Part shown: one piece after another, positions 55,637-64,000 of the stretch
Layout of the letters: every line of letters starts with the position of its first letter
Position numbering within the stretch: the first letter of the stretch is position 1
NCBI RefSeq assembly: GCF_017168195.1
Contig: NZ_JADNYL010000002.1
Span: forward strand, 558,001 to 622,000
Source of the DNA: Thalassotalea sp. G2M2-11
GTDB lineage: Bacteria; Pseudomonadota; Gammaproteobacteria; Enterobacterales; Alteromonadaceae
Reading direction: 5' to 3'
Length of the DNA stretch: 64,000 bases
Position numbers and translations under genes: made by a program
The notes under the pieces: generated by a model
The model's database searches: none
What the model was told of the DNA's origin: nothing
Seen by the model: the letters and a program-made list of their open reading frames with translations, nothing else

Positions 55637-56148
55637 GGCATCAACCCCTTAATATCTATGGGTGGTTTTTCCTGTGCACCAGCCCCTTTAGCTTTATCTT
55701 TTATCGCAATCCCTGATTGTTGATAAAAACTATAATCAGGATATTTTCCCACTCCGTTAATCAATAAGTGTTCTTTTTCATACACCAGGTTTTGCCTATC
55801 ATATTCTGCTAGCTCAACATCTGGTGTTAATTGAATTGCATAGGTTGGGCAAGCTTCTTCGCAAAAACCACATAAAATACAGCGGGAAAAATTAATGCGG
55901 AAAAACTCGGCTCGTTTACGGCCGTCATCATCGATGGTTTGCTGCAGGGCAATACAGTCAACAGGGCACGCTACTGCACATAAATTACAAGCGACACAAC
56001 GCTCCTGGCCATCTGGTTCTCTGGTGAGCACAATACGACCGCGATATCGCGGCGCTAAATACGGTTTTTTTTCTGGATATTCAACCGTATCAGCCTTAGT
56101 AAATGTATGTTTAAGCACTAACCAAATGGTGCGAAATTGACTCAACAT
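55633..56148 (-). CDS. nuoI: NADH-quinone oxidoreductase subunit I
   Basis: Carries two [4Fe-4S] clusters (N6a, N6b) bridging the peripheral arm to quinone. Two ferredoxin motifs are visible: [12 protein letters not shown] and [13 protein letters not shown] start at the ATG at 56148 (MLSQFRTIW), which overlaps the nuoH stop (TAATG), giving 171 residues; the open frame extends 25 codons into nuoH. The N-terminal amphipathic helix fits membrane contact. Confidence 0.96.
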   Translation of the reverse strand: MLSQFRTIWLVLKHTFTKADTVEYPEKKPYLAPRYRGRIVLTREPDGQERCVACNLCAVACPVDCIALQQTIDDDGRKRAEFFRINFSRCILCGFCEEACPTYAIQLTPDVELAEYDRQNLVYEKEHLLINGVGKYPDYSFYQQSGIAIKDKAKGAGAQEKPPIDIKGLMP

Positions 56149-57119
56149 TACAAAACTCCCATCAGCCTTAATGCAGCTGTCACCAGTAAGTTTAATAAGG
56201 CAAGTGGCAACATAAACTTCCAACCAAACGCCATTAACTGATCAAAGCGTGGTCGAGGTAAGGATGTTCTTAACAAAATAAAAAACACCACTAACAACAT
56301 CACTTTTAGAATGAACCAAACCAAAGGCGGTAACCAAGTATTTATAGGCTCAGGCATCTGCCAACCGCCAAAAAACAATACCACCGACATTGCCGAAATT
56401 AAGGTAACGCCTAAATACTCCCCGAGAAAAAATAGCGCAAACTTTAAGCCTGAATATTCGGTGTGAAATCCAGCTGTTAATTCTGTTTCAGCTTCAGGTA
56501 AATCAAAAGGTAAACGGTGGCTCTCAGCAATGCCAGCAATTAAGAACACCACAAAGCCAACAAATTGTGATTGAATAAACCAACCGTCTGCTTGTGCAAG
56601 TACAATTTCACGTAAATTAAAGGTACCACTTAATATCACTACCCCCATCACCGATATGCCCATAAACACTTCATAGCTCACCGTTTGTGCCGCAGCCCTC
56701 ATACCGCCCAACAGTGCATATTTTGAATTTGATGCCCAACCCGCAAGTACCACGGAATACACAGCTAAAGAAGCCATGGCTAGAAAAAATAGCAAGCCAA
56801 TATTTAAATTCGAGACACCAATAGTTGGCGAAAATGGGATCACTGCAAAGCTCATTAGTACACTCACCGCACCGATCACAGGCGCAATAGTAAATACCAA
56901 TCGCTCACTAAAAGGAGGGATCCAATCTTCTTTACCAAGTATTTTCAATAAATCGGCAAACGACTGCAAAATACCAAAAGGCCCAACACGATTAGGTCCT
57001 AGTCTATCTTGCCAAATACCGATTAAACGCCTTTCAACCCACACTAACATCGCCGCAATAGGAATAAGCAGAGAGATAATGATAGTGATTTCCACTAACT
57101 GCCAAAGAGCACTAGACAT
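56148..57119 (-). CDS. nuoH: NADH-quinone oxidoreductase subunit H
   Basis: Membrane subunit that forms much of the quinone chamber with NuoB and NuoD, 323 residues, eight helices. Conserved loops are seen: [14 protein letters not shown] (about 36-49) and the acidic [19 protein letters not shown] (about 205-223). A GGAGGG ribosome site lies seven bases before the ATG at 57119; an adjacent ATG at 57122 is equally in frame. It overlaps the end of nuoG. Confidence 0.96.
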   Translation of the reverse strand: MSSALWQLVEITIIISLLIPIAAMLVWVERRLIGIWQDRLGPNRVGPFGILQSFADLLKILGKEDWIPPFSERLVFTIAPVIGAVSVLMSFAVIPFSPTIGVSNLNIGLLFFLAMASLAVYSVVLAGWASNSKYALLGGMRAAAQTVSYEVFMGISVMGVVILSGTFNLREIVLAQADGWFIQSQFVGFVVFLIAGIAESHRLPFDLPEAETELTAGFHTEYSGLKFALFFLGEYLGVTLISAMSVVLFFGGWQMPEPINTWLPPLVWFILKVMLLVVFFILLRTSLPRPRFDQLMAFGWKFMLPLALLNLLVTAALRLMGVL

Positions 57120-59967
57120 CATCAAGCCCTCCATTCATTAAACGGATCGGAATGAATTGGTCTTGCTGTTTTAAACGTTCAAGCATGTACTGTTGTGCTT
57201 GCTCAGCCTTAGTATGTTCTGCCTTCCTTCGCATTTTATAATCAGCAACTTGCTTTTCACTGGCAGCCATCAAGCTGACTTGTTTGACATCAAATGTTGC
57301 AAGCTCATTTAACTGACCATAACAGAGCTCATCGCTTAACCTAGGATCAAAAAACAGCTCCGCTATCACACTAGTGGGTGCATTATCTTTTGAACTCATG
57401 CAAGATACTTGCAACCATTGCCCCGATTGCCAGCCTTGCTGACTCGCATAGTCGCTCGATAAAAAGATATAATTCGTTGATTCGATTAAGGTAAACTCCG
57501 GTGTTAAACCTGCTTGCCAATCGCCTTGATACCACTTTATTTGCTGAGAAAACTGCAAAGCATTTGCTTGGCTTGTTTGAACGACCGCTTCGCTATGATC
57601 ACAATACTTTGCAATAGATTGCGCTATTGATAAATACTGGGTCGTCATTGGTAACAATAAAGACCCTGCCACCTCTTGTTGGAATTGAGTGATTGATTGA
57701 TTTGAATTCCAACCTGGCGCCCAAGTAAAAGGCATTTCTGCCGTACTACTAGGCTTGCTACCTTCCATAGAAAAACGGTAGCCATCGGTTGATTGAGTGG
57801 TTTTAGGTTCATGTACACTGATATTTGCGGTTTTCGAAGTGCGTCCGCTAGTACGATGACTTTCACGAGCAATATCATAATGATCATCTAATGGTAACAT
57901 CGGCCACTTCGCATCATATTGACGGCAATCATCATGTAGTTGGCTTAAAGACTGGGCTTCTTTCGCTAGCGGGTGTTCAGCAAACAAAGTCGTTGCCAGT
58001 AAGGTTAACCAACGCCAACTATCCATTATTGGCAAACGGTTAGGATGCACTTGATAATATCGTTGGATCAGTCCCTGATAATTGACATAATGACCATCGC
58101 CTTCTGTCACAGAAGCAGCAGGTAAAACAATATCGGCAAGCGCTGTCACTGCATTTTCACTATGATCAAGAGCAATAATCGCTAACTGAGTTTGTTTTAA
58201 TTGTTCAAGTTGTGTTTGCGATACTCCTGATAGTTCCTGCTCAAGAAAAATGATACCGCCGACTTCAGATGATTGCTCTTGTTTAACATTTTCTAAGATA
58301 TCTTCAACTGATAAACTTTGTTGGTCGAGCAATGAAATCGCCCCTACTTGATTCACCTCTTGCGCTACTATGGCACTACGTACAGGCATATCCGCTTTCG
58401 TTAAAACATCAAGTAAAGACATAATAGCGCTTAGCAACTGCGGACTTTGACGGCTCCAACCACCGATAATTAAAGGTTTTTTCGCACTGACTAATTGATT
58501 CAGTAGCGACGATAGTTGTTGCCCTTGATGATGAATATCGATTAACGGTGCGTTACTAGTGATTAACTCCGTCATCAAATTGAGTAGCTTAATAGTCGCT
58601 GCTGTACTTTGCATGATCACTTGCTCAGCAACATTATCAAGTTTAGTACCCATCGATTGGATAAGGTATAGCGGAGATAACTCCTGCCCGCCAATGGTTC
58701 TTACTGCACTATCTTGCCAATGGGGCACGCCCAATTCAGACGCTTTTTCAATACTGGCATTACGTAATGCTTGCCGCACTGCTAATGCCATTCTTGGGGC
58801 AGTTTGTGTGATGTCTTCATCGACAATTAGCACAAAATCACTTTGTTCAATGTCGGCTATACTCACCGGCTGATATTGACTTAAATATTGCTGGTGAAGT
58901 GACGCCAACTGCATTTGTCGCTCGGTTAAGCCTAGTGAAAATTTGCTATTACCGACAAATTGCTTCAATAAATAATTCGCTTCAAATGATGCTCGAGCCG
59001 AACCAACACCAATAAAACGTTTACCTCTAAAATGGACCAAAGCTTTACTGACATCTAGCTTACTTAAACGTTCGGGTGATGATTGACGAATGCCGCTTGC
59101 TTGACGAAGTCGTTTTTCACCGTTAACAAAACCAATACCAAAACGGCCTCGATCACATAAAAAGTAACCATTAATAGCTTGGTTATAACGATTCATTACT
59201 CGGCGAACACTGCCATAACGTTCACCGACACTGGTATTACAGCCGATACTGCAATGGGCACAAATAGACGGTGCCGATTGTAAGTCCCACTTACGAGCAT
59301 AATGGGCAGAGAAAAGTTTATTGGTGAACACACCTGTTGGGCATACCTCAACAAGGTTACCACTAAATTCACTTTCTAGTTGCCCTTCTTGCTGACGACC
59401 AAAATACACCTGGTTTTTAGAACCATACACCCCAAAATCATCACCGCCAGCATAATCTTTATAAAAACGCACACAGCGATAGCAAGTAATACAGCGGTTC
59501 ATTTCATGGCCAACAAATTCTCCTAAGTATTGGTTGTTAAACGTCCGTTTCTCGCCCTGATAATTACGGTGTGTATGGCCCGTCATTACCGTCATATCTT
59601 GTAAATGACATTCCCCCCCTTCAGCACACACTGGGCAATCATGGGGATGGTTAGTCATCATGGCGGCAATCACTTGCTCACGAAATTGCTCTGACTGGCT
59701 ATCTTTTAAACTGATCCTCATCCCATCAGTCACTGGCGTAGTACAAGCCATCACCAGTCGGCCCCGTTGATCATTTTCATCTTGATATTGCGTGACGGCA
59801 CATTGACGGCACGCACCAACAGAGCCCATGGAAGGATGCCAACAAAAATAAGGTAAATTGAGTTTTTGAGAGAGCACACCAGCGAGTAAATTGTTATCAG
59901 TCGACACCTGATAAGGCTGATCATCAATATAAATAGTGACTTGGCTATTTTGCTTATCAAACGTCAT
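57112..59967 (-). CDS. nuoG: NADH-quinone oxidoreductase subunit G
   Basis: Large iron-sulfur subunit of the complex I peripheral arm. The N-terminal part has a [2Fe-2S] ferredoxin domain (C-x-C pattern in CWHPSMGSVGACRQC), the His/Cys-ligated N5 cluster region (HDCPVCAEGGEC), the N4 region (CITCYRCVRFYKDY) and an N7-type CAHCSIGC motif. The rest is a molybdopterin-oxidoreductase-like domain without cofactor. I start at the ATG at 59967, with GGAGGG seven bases upstream, giving 951 residues; the longer frame adds 20 residues inside nuoF. It is longer than E. coli NuoG (about 910). Confidence 0.95.
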   Translation of the reverse strand: MTFDKQNSQVTIYIDDQPYQVSTDNNLLAGVLSQKLNLPYFCWHPSMGSVGACRQCAVTQYQDENDQRGRLVMACTTPVTDGMRISLKDSQSEQFREQVIAAMMTNHPHDCPVCAEGGECHLQDMTVMTGHTHRNYQGEKRTFNNQYLGEFVGHEMNRCITCYRCVRFYKDYAGGDDFGVYGSKNQVYFGRQQEGQLESEFSGNLVEVCPTGVFTNKLFSAHYARKWDLQSAPSICAHCSIGCNTSVGERYGSVRRVMNRYNQAINGYFLCDRGRFGIGFVNGEKRLRQASGIRQSSPERLSKLDVSKALVHFRGKRFIGVGSARASFEANYLLKQFVGNSKFSLGLTERQMQLASLHQQYLSQYQPVSIADIEQSDFVLIVDEDITQTAPRMALAVRQALRNASIEKASELGVPHWQDSAVRTIGGQELSPLYLIQSMGTKLDNVAEQVIMQSTAATIKLLNLMTELITSNAPLIDIHHQGQQLSSLLNQLVSAKKPLIIGGWSRQSPQLLSAIMSLLDVLTKADMPVRSAIVAQEVNQVGAISLLDQQSLSVEDILENVKQEQSSEVGGIIFLEQELSGVSQTQLEQLKQTQLAIIALDHSENAVTALADIVLPAASVTEGDGHYVNYQGLIQRYYQVHPNRLPIMDSWRWLTLLATTLFAEHPLAKEAQSLSQLHDDCRQYDAKWPMLPLDDHYDIARESHRTSGRTSKTANISVHEPKTTQSTDGYRFSMEGSKPSSTAEMPFTWAPGWNSNQSITQFQQEVAGSLLLPMTTQYLSIAQSIAKYCDHSEAVVQTSQANALQFSQQIKWYQGDWQAGLTPEFTLIESTNYIFLSSDYASQQGWQSGQWLQVSCMSSKDNAPTSVIAELFFDPRLSDELCYGQLNELATFDVKQVSLMAASEKQVADYKMRRKAEHTKAEQAQQYMLERLKQQDQFIPIRLMNGGLDDV

Positions 59968-59968
59968 A

Positions 59969-61270
59969 TTAATGCCCTCCATGGTAAGGACAGCAGCCTT
60001 TTTCAATGTGTTCAACAAAATCATCATTGAAGTACTTTAAGGCACTTTTTAACGGTTCAACGGCTCCGGGAGCTAATGCACAATGGGTTTTACCTATCCA
60101 CATGAAATCACATAATTTTAATAAGCTATCGATGTCATCGACCGTGCCTGTGCCCTGTTCAATACGTGTTAATAGTTCCACAGCCCAAGGCGTACCATCA
60201 CGACATGGTGTACACCATCCACACGACTCCTGAGCAAAAAACTGTAGTAAATTTAACACCATAGCAACAGGACAGTTTTTATCATCTAGCACAATCAAAC
60301 CACCCGTACCTAAACGACTACCTGCCTTGGCAATCGAATCATAATCCATTGGCGTATCTAAATGCTCAGGTAATAAGAAGTCAGTTGATGCACCGCCTGG
60401 TAACAAGCCTTTAAGTGATAAACCCTCACATAAGCCGCCAGCATGGTCATTTAATACCTGGCCAATGGTCGCTCCCATGGGTAACTCCCATAAGCCAGGA
60501 GTTTTCACTCGACCACAAGCGCCATATATTTTAGTGCCAGCATCACTACCCGGAGACAGTTCTTTAAACCAATTGACACCGTTTTTTAAAATGTGCGGTA
60601 AATTGCTTAAGGTTTCGACATTATTGACAATGGTCGGCTTGCCAAAAAGTCCGGCAACTTGCGGAAATGGCGGTTTAGCTCTGGGGTTTGCTCGCTTACC
60701 CTCTAAAGCATTAATCAATGCGGTTTCTTCGCCGCAGATGTAACGACCAGCACTAGTATGTAAGTATAAATCGAGGTGAAAATTTGTTTGCTGAATGTTT
60801 TTTCCTAACCAACCAGCTTGATACGCTTCATCTATCGCTTGTTGTAATCTTTGCGCGGCTAAAAAATATTCGCCACGTAAAAAGATATACGCCTTATTTG
60901 CGCCTATGGTATAAGCTGCAATGATCATCGCTTCGATTAACTGATGTGGTACCCCTTCAAGTAATAACCGATCCTTAAAGGTACCCGGTTCCATTTCATC
61001 GGCATTACAGACTAAATATTTGTTCTGAGCTGCTCGGCGGTCGTGCTCATCAAATTGCGGCACAAAGCTCCATTTCATTCCGGTGGGAAATCCTGCTCCA
61101 CCACGCCCCTTTAACTCTGACGATTTAACGAGCTCTAATACTTGTTCAGGACTATATTCAAGTAAAGCATTACGTGCGCCAACATAACCCCCTTGCTCAC
61201 TATATTGAGAAAAATTAAGTGGTTTTGCTAAATTAACCAAATGAGTTAACGGGTGTGTCATAGCATTCAT
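59969..61270 (-). CDS. nuoF: NADH-quinone oxidoreductase subunit F
   Basis: NADH- and FMN-binding subunit that accepts electrons from NADH, 433 residues. It has the glycine-rich GRGGAGFPTGMKWSF (about 55-69, FMN/NADH), the ESCGWCTPCRDG motif (about 346-357) and a further Cys in THCALAPG for the N3 [4Fe-4S] cluster. The ATG overlaps the nuoE stop (ATGA). Confidence 0.96.
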   Translation of the reverse strand: MNAMTHPLTHLVNLAKPLNFSQYSEQGGYVGARNALLEYSPEQVLELVKSSELKGRGGAGFPTGMKWSFVPQFDEHDRRAAQNKYLVCNADEMEPGTFKDRLLLEGVPHQLIEAMIIAAYTIGANKAYIFLRGEYFLAAQRLQQAIDEAYQAGWLGKNIQQTNFHLDLYLHTSAGRYICGEETALINALEGKRANPRAKPPFPQVAGLFGKPTIVNNVETLSNLPHILKNGVNWFKELSPGSDAGTKIYGACGRVKTPGLWELPMGATIGQVLNDHAGGLCEGLSLKGLLPGGASTDFLLPEHLDTPMDYDSIAKAGSRLGTGGLIVLDDKNCPVAMVLNLLQFFAQESCGWCTPCRDGTPWAVELLTRIEQGTGTVDDIDSLLKLCDFMWIGKTHCALAPGAVEPLKSALKYFNDDFVEHIEKGCCPYHGGH

Positions 61271-61800
61271 GAATCACCACCATGACTTTTTGCTGTTTGT
61301 TTTAATTGCTCGAGAATGTCGATGGCTAAATCCGGTGTTAATTGTTGGTAATGCTCACTACCAATCATCATCACTGGTGACTTATCACACCCGCCAAGGC
61401 AGGCATTAGATAATAAAGTAAATAAACCATCTTGCGTGGTTTGTCCGTATTCAATCCCTAAGTATTGTTTAACAGCCGCTAATACTTCTGCATATCCCGT
61501 TAAATGGCAACTCACACTGTTACAAAGATGAATAACAAATTTACCTACCGGTTGGCGATAAATCAGATTATAAAATGTCGCCACCCCTTCAAGTTCAGCA
61601 CTCGACATTTGCAAGTAATGCGCTATTGCCAATAAAGAATCATCACTTATCCAACCGCGATGCGCTTGCACTATTTTCAATGCTTCAATGCCGGCTGCTT
61701 CACGCGTCTCCATGATACTGATCTCATGATCAATTTGCGCCAACTCAGCATCGGTAAGATAGTTATTTGGGTGAGGCATGACTTGATTCACAATATTCAT
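61267..61800 (-). CDS. nuoE: NADH-quinone oxidoreductase subunit E
   Basis: Thioredoxin-like subunit carrying the N1a [2Fe-2S] cluster. The four ligand cysteines appear in CNSVSCHLTG and CLGGCDKSP (about 105-150). I start at the ATG at 61800 (AGG eight bases before), giving 177 residues, close to the usual length; the longer frame would add 13 residues inside nuoCD. Confidence 0.95.
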   Translation of the reverse strand: MNIVNQVMPHPNNYLTDAELAQIDHEISIMETREAAGIEALKIVQAHRGWISDDSLLAIAHYLQMSSAELEGVATFYNLIYRQPVGKFVIHLCNSVSCHLTGYAEVLAAVKQYLGIEYGQTTQDGLFTLLSNACLGGCDKSPVMMIGSEHYQQLTPDLAIDILEQLKQTAKSHGGDS

Positions 61801-61804
61801 CACA

Positions 61805-63601
61805 TTACCTATCAACATCTGCCATAACATAATCCACACTGCCGAGCGTCGCGATTAAGTCAGCAACCATCTGTCCCCGACTGATCACTGGTAACATTTG
61901 TAGGTGTGGAAAACTTGGTGTGCGGATCCGTGTGCGATAGCTCATGGTAGAACCATCACTTATCAAGTGATATGCCATGATCCCTTTAGTTGCTTCGACC
62001 GCCACAGAGACTTCTCCCGCAGGGATCACTGGCCCCCAAGAAACATTCACAAAGTGTGGGATCAAGGTATCAATATCTGTCATGGTTCTGGCTTTATCCG
62101 GTGGCGTGGTTTGCGGGTGATCGGCTTTGTAAGGCCCTTCTGGCATATTATTTAAACACTGTTCAATAATACGAATGCTTTGCCGCATTTCTTCTACCCG
62201 CACACGACAACGATCATAGCAATCACCACGTTCACCAACAGGCACATCAAAATCAAATTGATCATAACCGCCGTATGGCCGCTGCTTTCTTAAATCCCAC
62301 GAGAACCCTGTTGCTCGCAAACCTGGGCCTGTGACTCCCCATTCCAATGCCTCTTTGGTTGAATAAGCTCCGACATTAATGGTACGATTTTTTAACAAAG
62401 AATTTTGCATCACCATCTTTTCGTATTCATCTAAACGCTTAGGTAAATATTCAACGTAGTCACGCACTAATTGTTCCCAACCTTTGGGAAGATCTGAAGC
62501 AATACCACCAATTCGAAACCAACTAGGGTGCATTCTTGCGCCAGTAAACGCTTCGATAATGCCAAATAACTTTTCTCGATCAACAAACATATAAAAGATT
62601 GGTGATAAAGCGCCAATATCCTGAGCAAAGGTGCCATAAAATAATAAATGACTTAAAATTCTGAACATTTCTGCCGTCATAATGCGGATCACTTTTGCCC
62701 TATCAGGCACTGTGATCCCTGCAAGCTTTTCAACCGCCATAACATAAGGAAAGTTATTCATTACCCCGCCGAGGTAATCAATACGATCGGTATAAGGGAT
62801 GTAACTGTGCCAAGATTGTCGCTCACCCATTTTTTCTGCGCCGCGATGGTGATAACCAATATCGGGCACACAATCGACAATTTCTTCACCATCCATTTGT
62901 AAAACAATTCGAAAAGCGCCATGCACACTCGGATGGTTAGGGCCTAAATTTAAAAACATAAAATCGTTATCTTGACTCTGGCGCTTCATGCCCCAAGCTT
63001 CAGGATCAAACTGTAATGCCTGTTGTTCTTCGTCTTGTTTAAGCGGCGGTAAACTAAAGGGTTCCATTTCAGTCGCCCGAGCAGGATGTGTTTTTAATAG
63101 TGGATGTCCATGCCAGGTATTCGGCATTAAAATTCGCGTCAAATAGGGATGGTTGTCAAACACAATGCCAAACATGTCCCAAACTTCTCGCTCATACCAG
63201 TTAGCATTCGGCCAAAAACTACAGATACTTGGCAGCGTTTTATCCTGCTTTCCTAAGGCTACTTTAATACGCAAATCAACATTACGTTGATACGAAATTA
63301 AATGATAACTCACGGTAAAATCACTGACATGCACGGCTTTGCAAGTTCGTTCAGACTCATCAATGGCAGTAATGTCAAAACACACTTCAAATGGCTTAGC
63401 TAAGTCAAACCTCAGTACTTGCATCAATTGACATAGTTGGTTCTTATCAACCCAGCAACTGGTAATATCATCCACAATGTTTTCAATTGCTGTCACAGGC
63501 GTAAGCGATAAGCCACTATCTTGCGCAAGTATTTCATCGATAATGGGCAATGTATGGCTAGGTTGCCAATCACGGCTTGCTTGAAGGTTAATACTTGCCA
63601 T
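61805..63601 (-). CDS. nuoCD: NADH-quinone oxidoreductase fused subunits C and D
   Basis: Fusion of the 30-kDa (NuoC, about 1-190) and 49-kDa (NuoD, about 210-598) subunits of complex I. The fusion is typical of gammaproteobacteria. NuoC shows [21 protein letters not shown]; NuoD has [15 protein letters not shown] and [15 protein letters not shown], forming part of the quinone site. The 598-residue length matches E. coli NuoCD. It overlaps the nuoB stop (TAATG). Confidence 0.96.
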   Translation of the reverse strand: MASINLQASRDWQPSHTLPIIDEILAQDSGLSLTPVTAIENIVDDITSCWVDKNQLCQLMQVLRFDLAKPFEVCFDITAIDESERTCKAVHVSDFTVSYHLISYQRNVDLRIKVALGKQDKTLPSICSFWPNANWYEREVWDMFGIVFDNHPYLTRILMPNTWHGHPLLKTHPARATEMEPFSLPPLKQDEEQQALQFDPEAWGMKRQSQDNDFMFLNLGPNHPSVHGAFRIVLQMDGEEIVDCVPDIGYHHRGAEKMGERQSWHSYIPYTDRIDYLGGVMNNFPYVMAVEKLAGITVPDRAKVIRIMTAEMFRILSHLLFYGTFAQDIGALSPIFYMFVDREKLFGIIEAFTGARMHPSWFRIGGIASDLPKGWEQLVRDYVEYLPKRLDEYEKMVMQNSLLKNRTINVGAYSTKEALEWGVTGPGLRATGFSWDLRKQRPYGGYDQFDFDVPVGERGDCYDRCRVRVEEMRQSIRIIEQCLNNMPEGPYKADHPQTTPPDKARTMTDIDTLIPHFVNVSWGPVIPAGEVSVAVEATKGIMAYHLISDGSTMSYRTRIRTPSFPHLQMLPVISRGQMVADLIATLGSVDYVMADVDR

Positions 63602-64000
63602 TAGATAGAATCCGGCTCGTCAAGTTGTTGCACATTGATACGATGTTCATGCTTAATATCACGCAGTGATGGTTTTTCTATTTGCGTCACATTTTGCTCA
63701 CCCACCACCCAGCTTAAGGGTCTTGGCTGGTGGGCAATTGCATTTTGCAACAACAGCAAACCTTCCAGTAACGCTTCCGGTCTTGGCGGACAGCCCGGCA
63801 CATAAACATCAACCGGTATAAATTTATCCACCCCTTGTACAACACTGTAAATGTCATACATACCACCAGAATTAGCACAAGAGCCCATGGATATAATCCA
63901 CTTAGGCTCTAACAACTGCTCATATAAATGCTGTACCACAGGTGCCATTTTTCGAAAACAGGTACCTGAGATCACCATTAAGTCAGCTTGTCTCGGGGTG
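63601..64000 (-). CDS. nuoB: NADH-quinone oxidoreductase subunit B, 5' end missing
   Basis: Iron-sulfur subunit with the terminal N2 cluster next to the quinone site. The visible 133 residues begin [20 protein letters not shown] and include two N2 ligand cysteines, in [13 protein letters not shown] and [10 protein letters not shown]. The paired cysteines nearer the N-terminus lie beyond the right edge. The frame stays open to the edge. nuoA would be expected next. Confidence 0.96.
   Translation of the reverse strand, partial: TPRQADLMVISGTCFRKMAPVVQHLYEQLLEPKWIISMGSCANSGGMYDIYSVVQGVDKFIPVDVYVPGCPPRPEALLEGLLLLQNAIAHQPRPLSWVVGEQNVTQIEKPSLRDIKHEHRINVQQLDEPDSI

Noticed and set aside
1-64000. Insertion sequences, prophage, integrons or tRNA genes
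   Set aside because: No transposase, integrase or phage protein was recognised among the genes, and no cloverleaf was noticed in the intergenic regions read by eye. A tRNA or covariance search would be needed to exclude small RNAs.

Overview
The window is an AT-rich stretch of chromosome from a marine gammaproteobacterium, most likely an Alteromonadales member close to Colwellia or Thalassotalea. This rests on the gene order fabB-pdxB-asd-fimV-truA, the pairs mnmC/yfcL and epmC/NAD-kinase-like, DUF3010 and DUF3019 proteins, an Oar-like TonB receptor, and the low GC content. It is inference, because no rRNA or other marker gene is present. No phage, insertion sequence, CRISPR array or tRNA was found; this is ordinary core and flexible chromosome.

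Layout. 1-7.9 kb (minus strand): truA (cut by the left edge), fimV, asd, pdxB and fabB, with a candidate FadR/FabR composite site in front of fabB. 8-13.4 kb: mnmC (plus), then yfcL, an ATP-NAD kinase-like gene, epmC and nhaA (minus). 13.6-17.5 kb: an Lrp-type regulator, a periplasmic solute-binding-like protein, exonuclease I and a hydroxyacid dehydrogenase. 17.9-23.1 kb: a signalling pair, a REC-EAL phosphodiesterase and a hybrid histidine kinase with a 7TMR-DISM sensor. 23.1-29.4 kb: galM, two small conserved proteins, a GNAT acetyltransferase, an M20 dipeptidase and a beta-propeller lipoprotein. 29.6-32.8 kb: a translationally coupled operon of MipA/OmpV, DUF3019, and RstA/RstB-like proteins. 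32.9-37.3 kb: a likely sugar-acid catabolic cluster (SDR, amidohydrolase-2 lactonase, enolase-superfamily dehydratase, class II aldolase) with an Lrp regulator in the middle. 37.4-41.5 kb: a 58-residue membrane protein, a ThrE exporter, a TetR regulator, a PilZ-like protein and a chemoreceptor. 42.3-49.8 kb: a TonB-dependent receptor behind an 830-bp AT-rich leader, parvulin, beta-carbonic anhydrase, 4-hydroxyphenylpyruvate dioxygenase and DeaD helicase. 50.0-64.0 kb (minus): nuoN to nuoB of respiratory complex I, with fused nuoCD; nuoB is cut by the right edge.

The clearest non-coding signals are a perfect 19-bp stem hairpin directly before the carbonic anhydrase gene, a 51-bp tandem repeat between that gene and its terminator, candidate TyrR boxes before hpd, and a 123-bp tandem repeat inside fimV whose sequence variants alternate, implying a 246-bp duplication. 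No wholly new multi-gene system is evident. The best candidates for undescribed biology are the MipA-DUF3019-RstAB operon, the sugar-acid cluster and the carbonic anhydrase leader hairpin.
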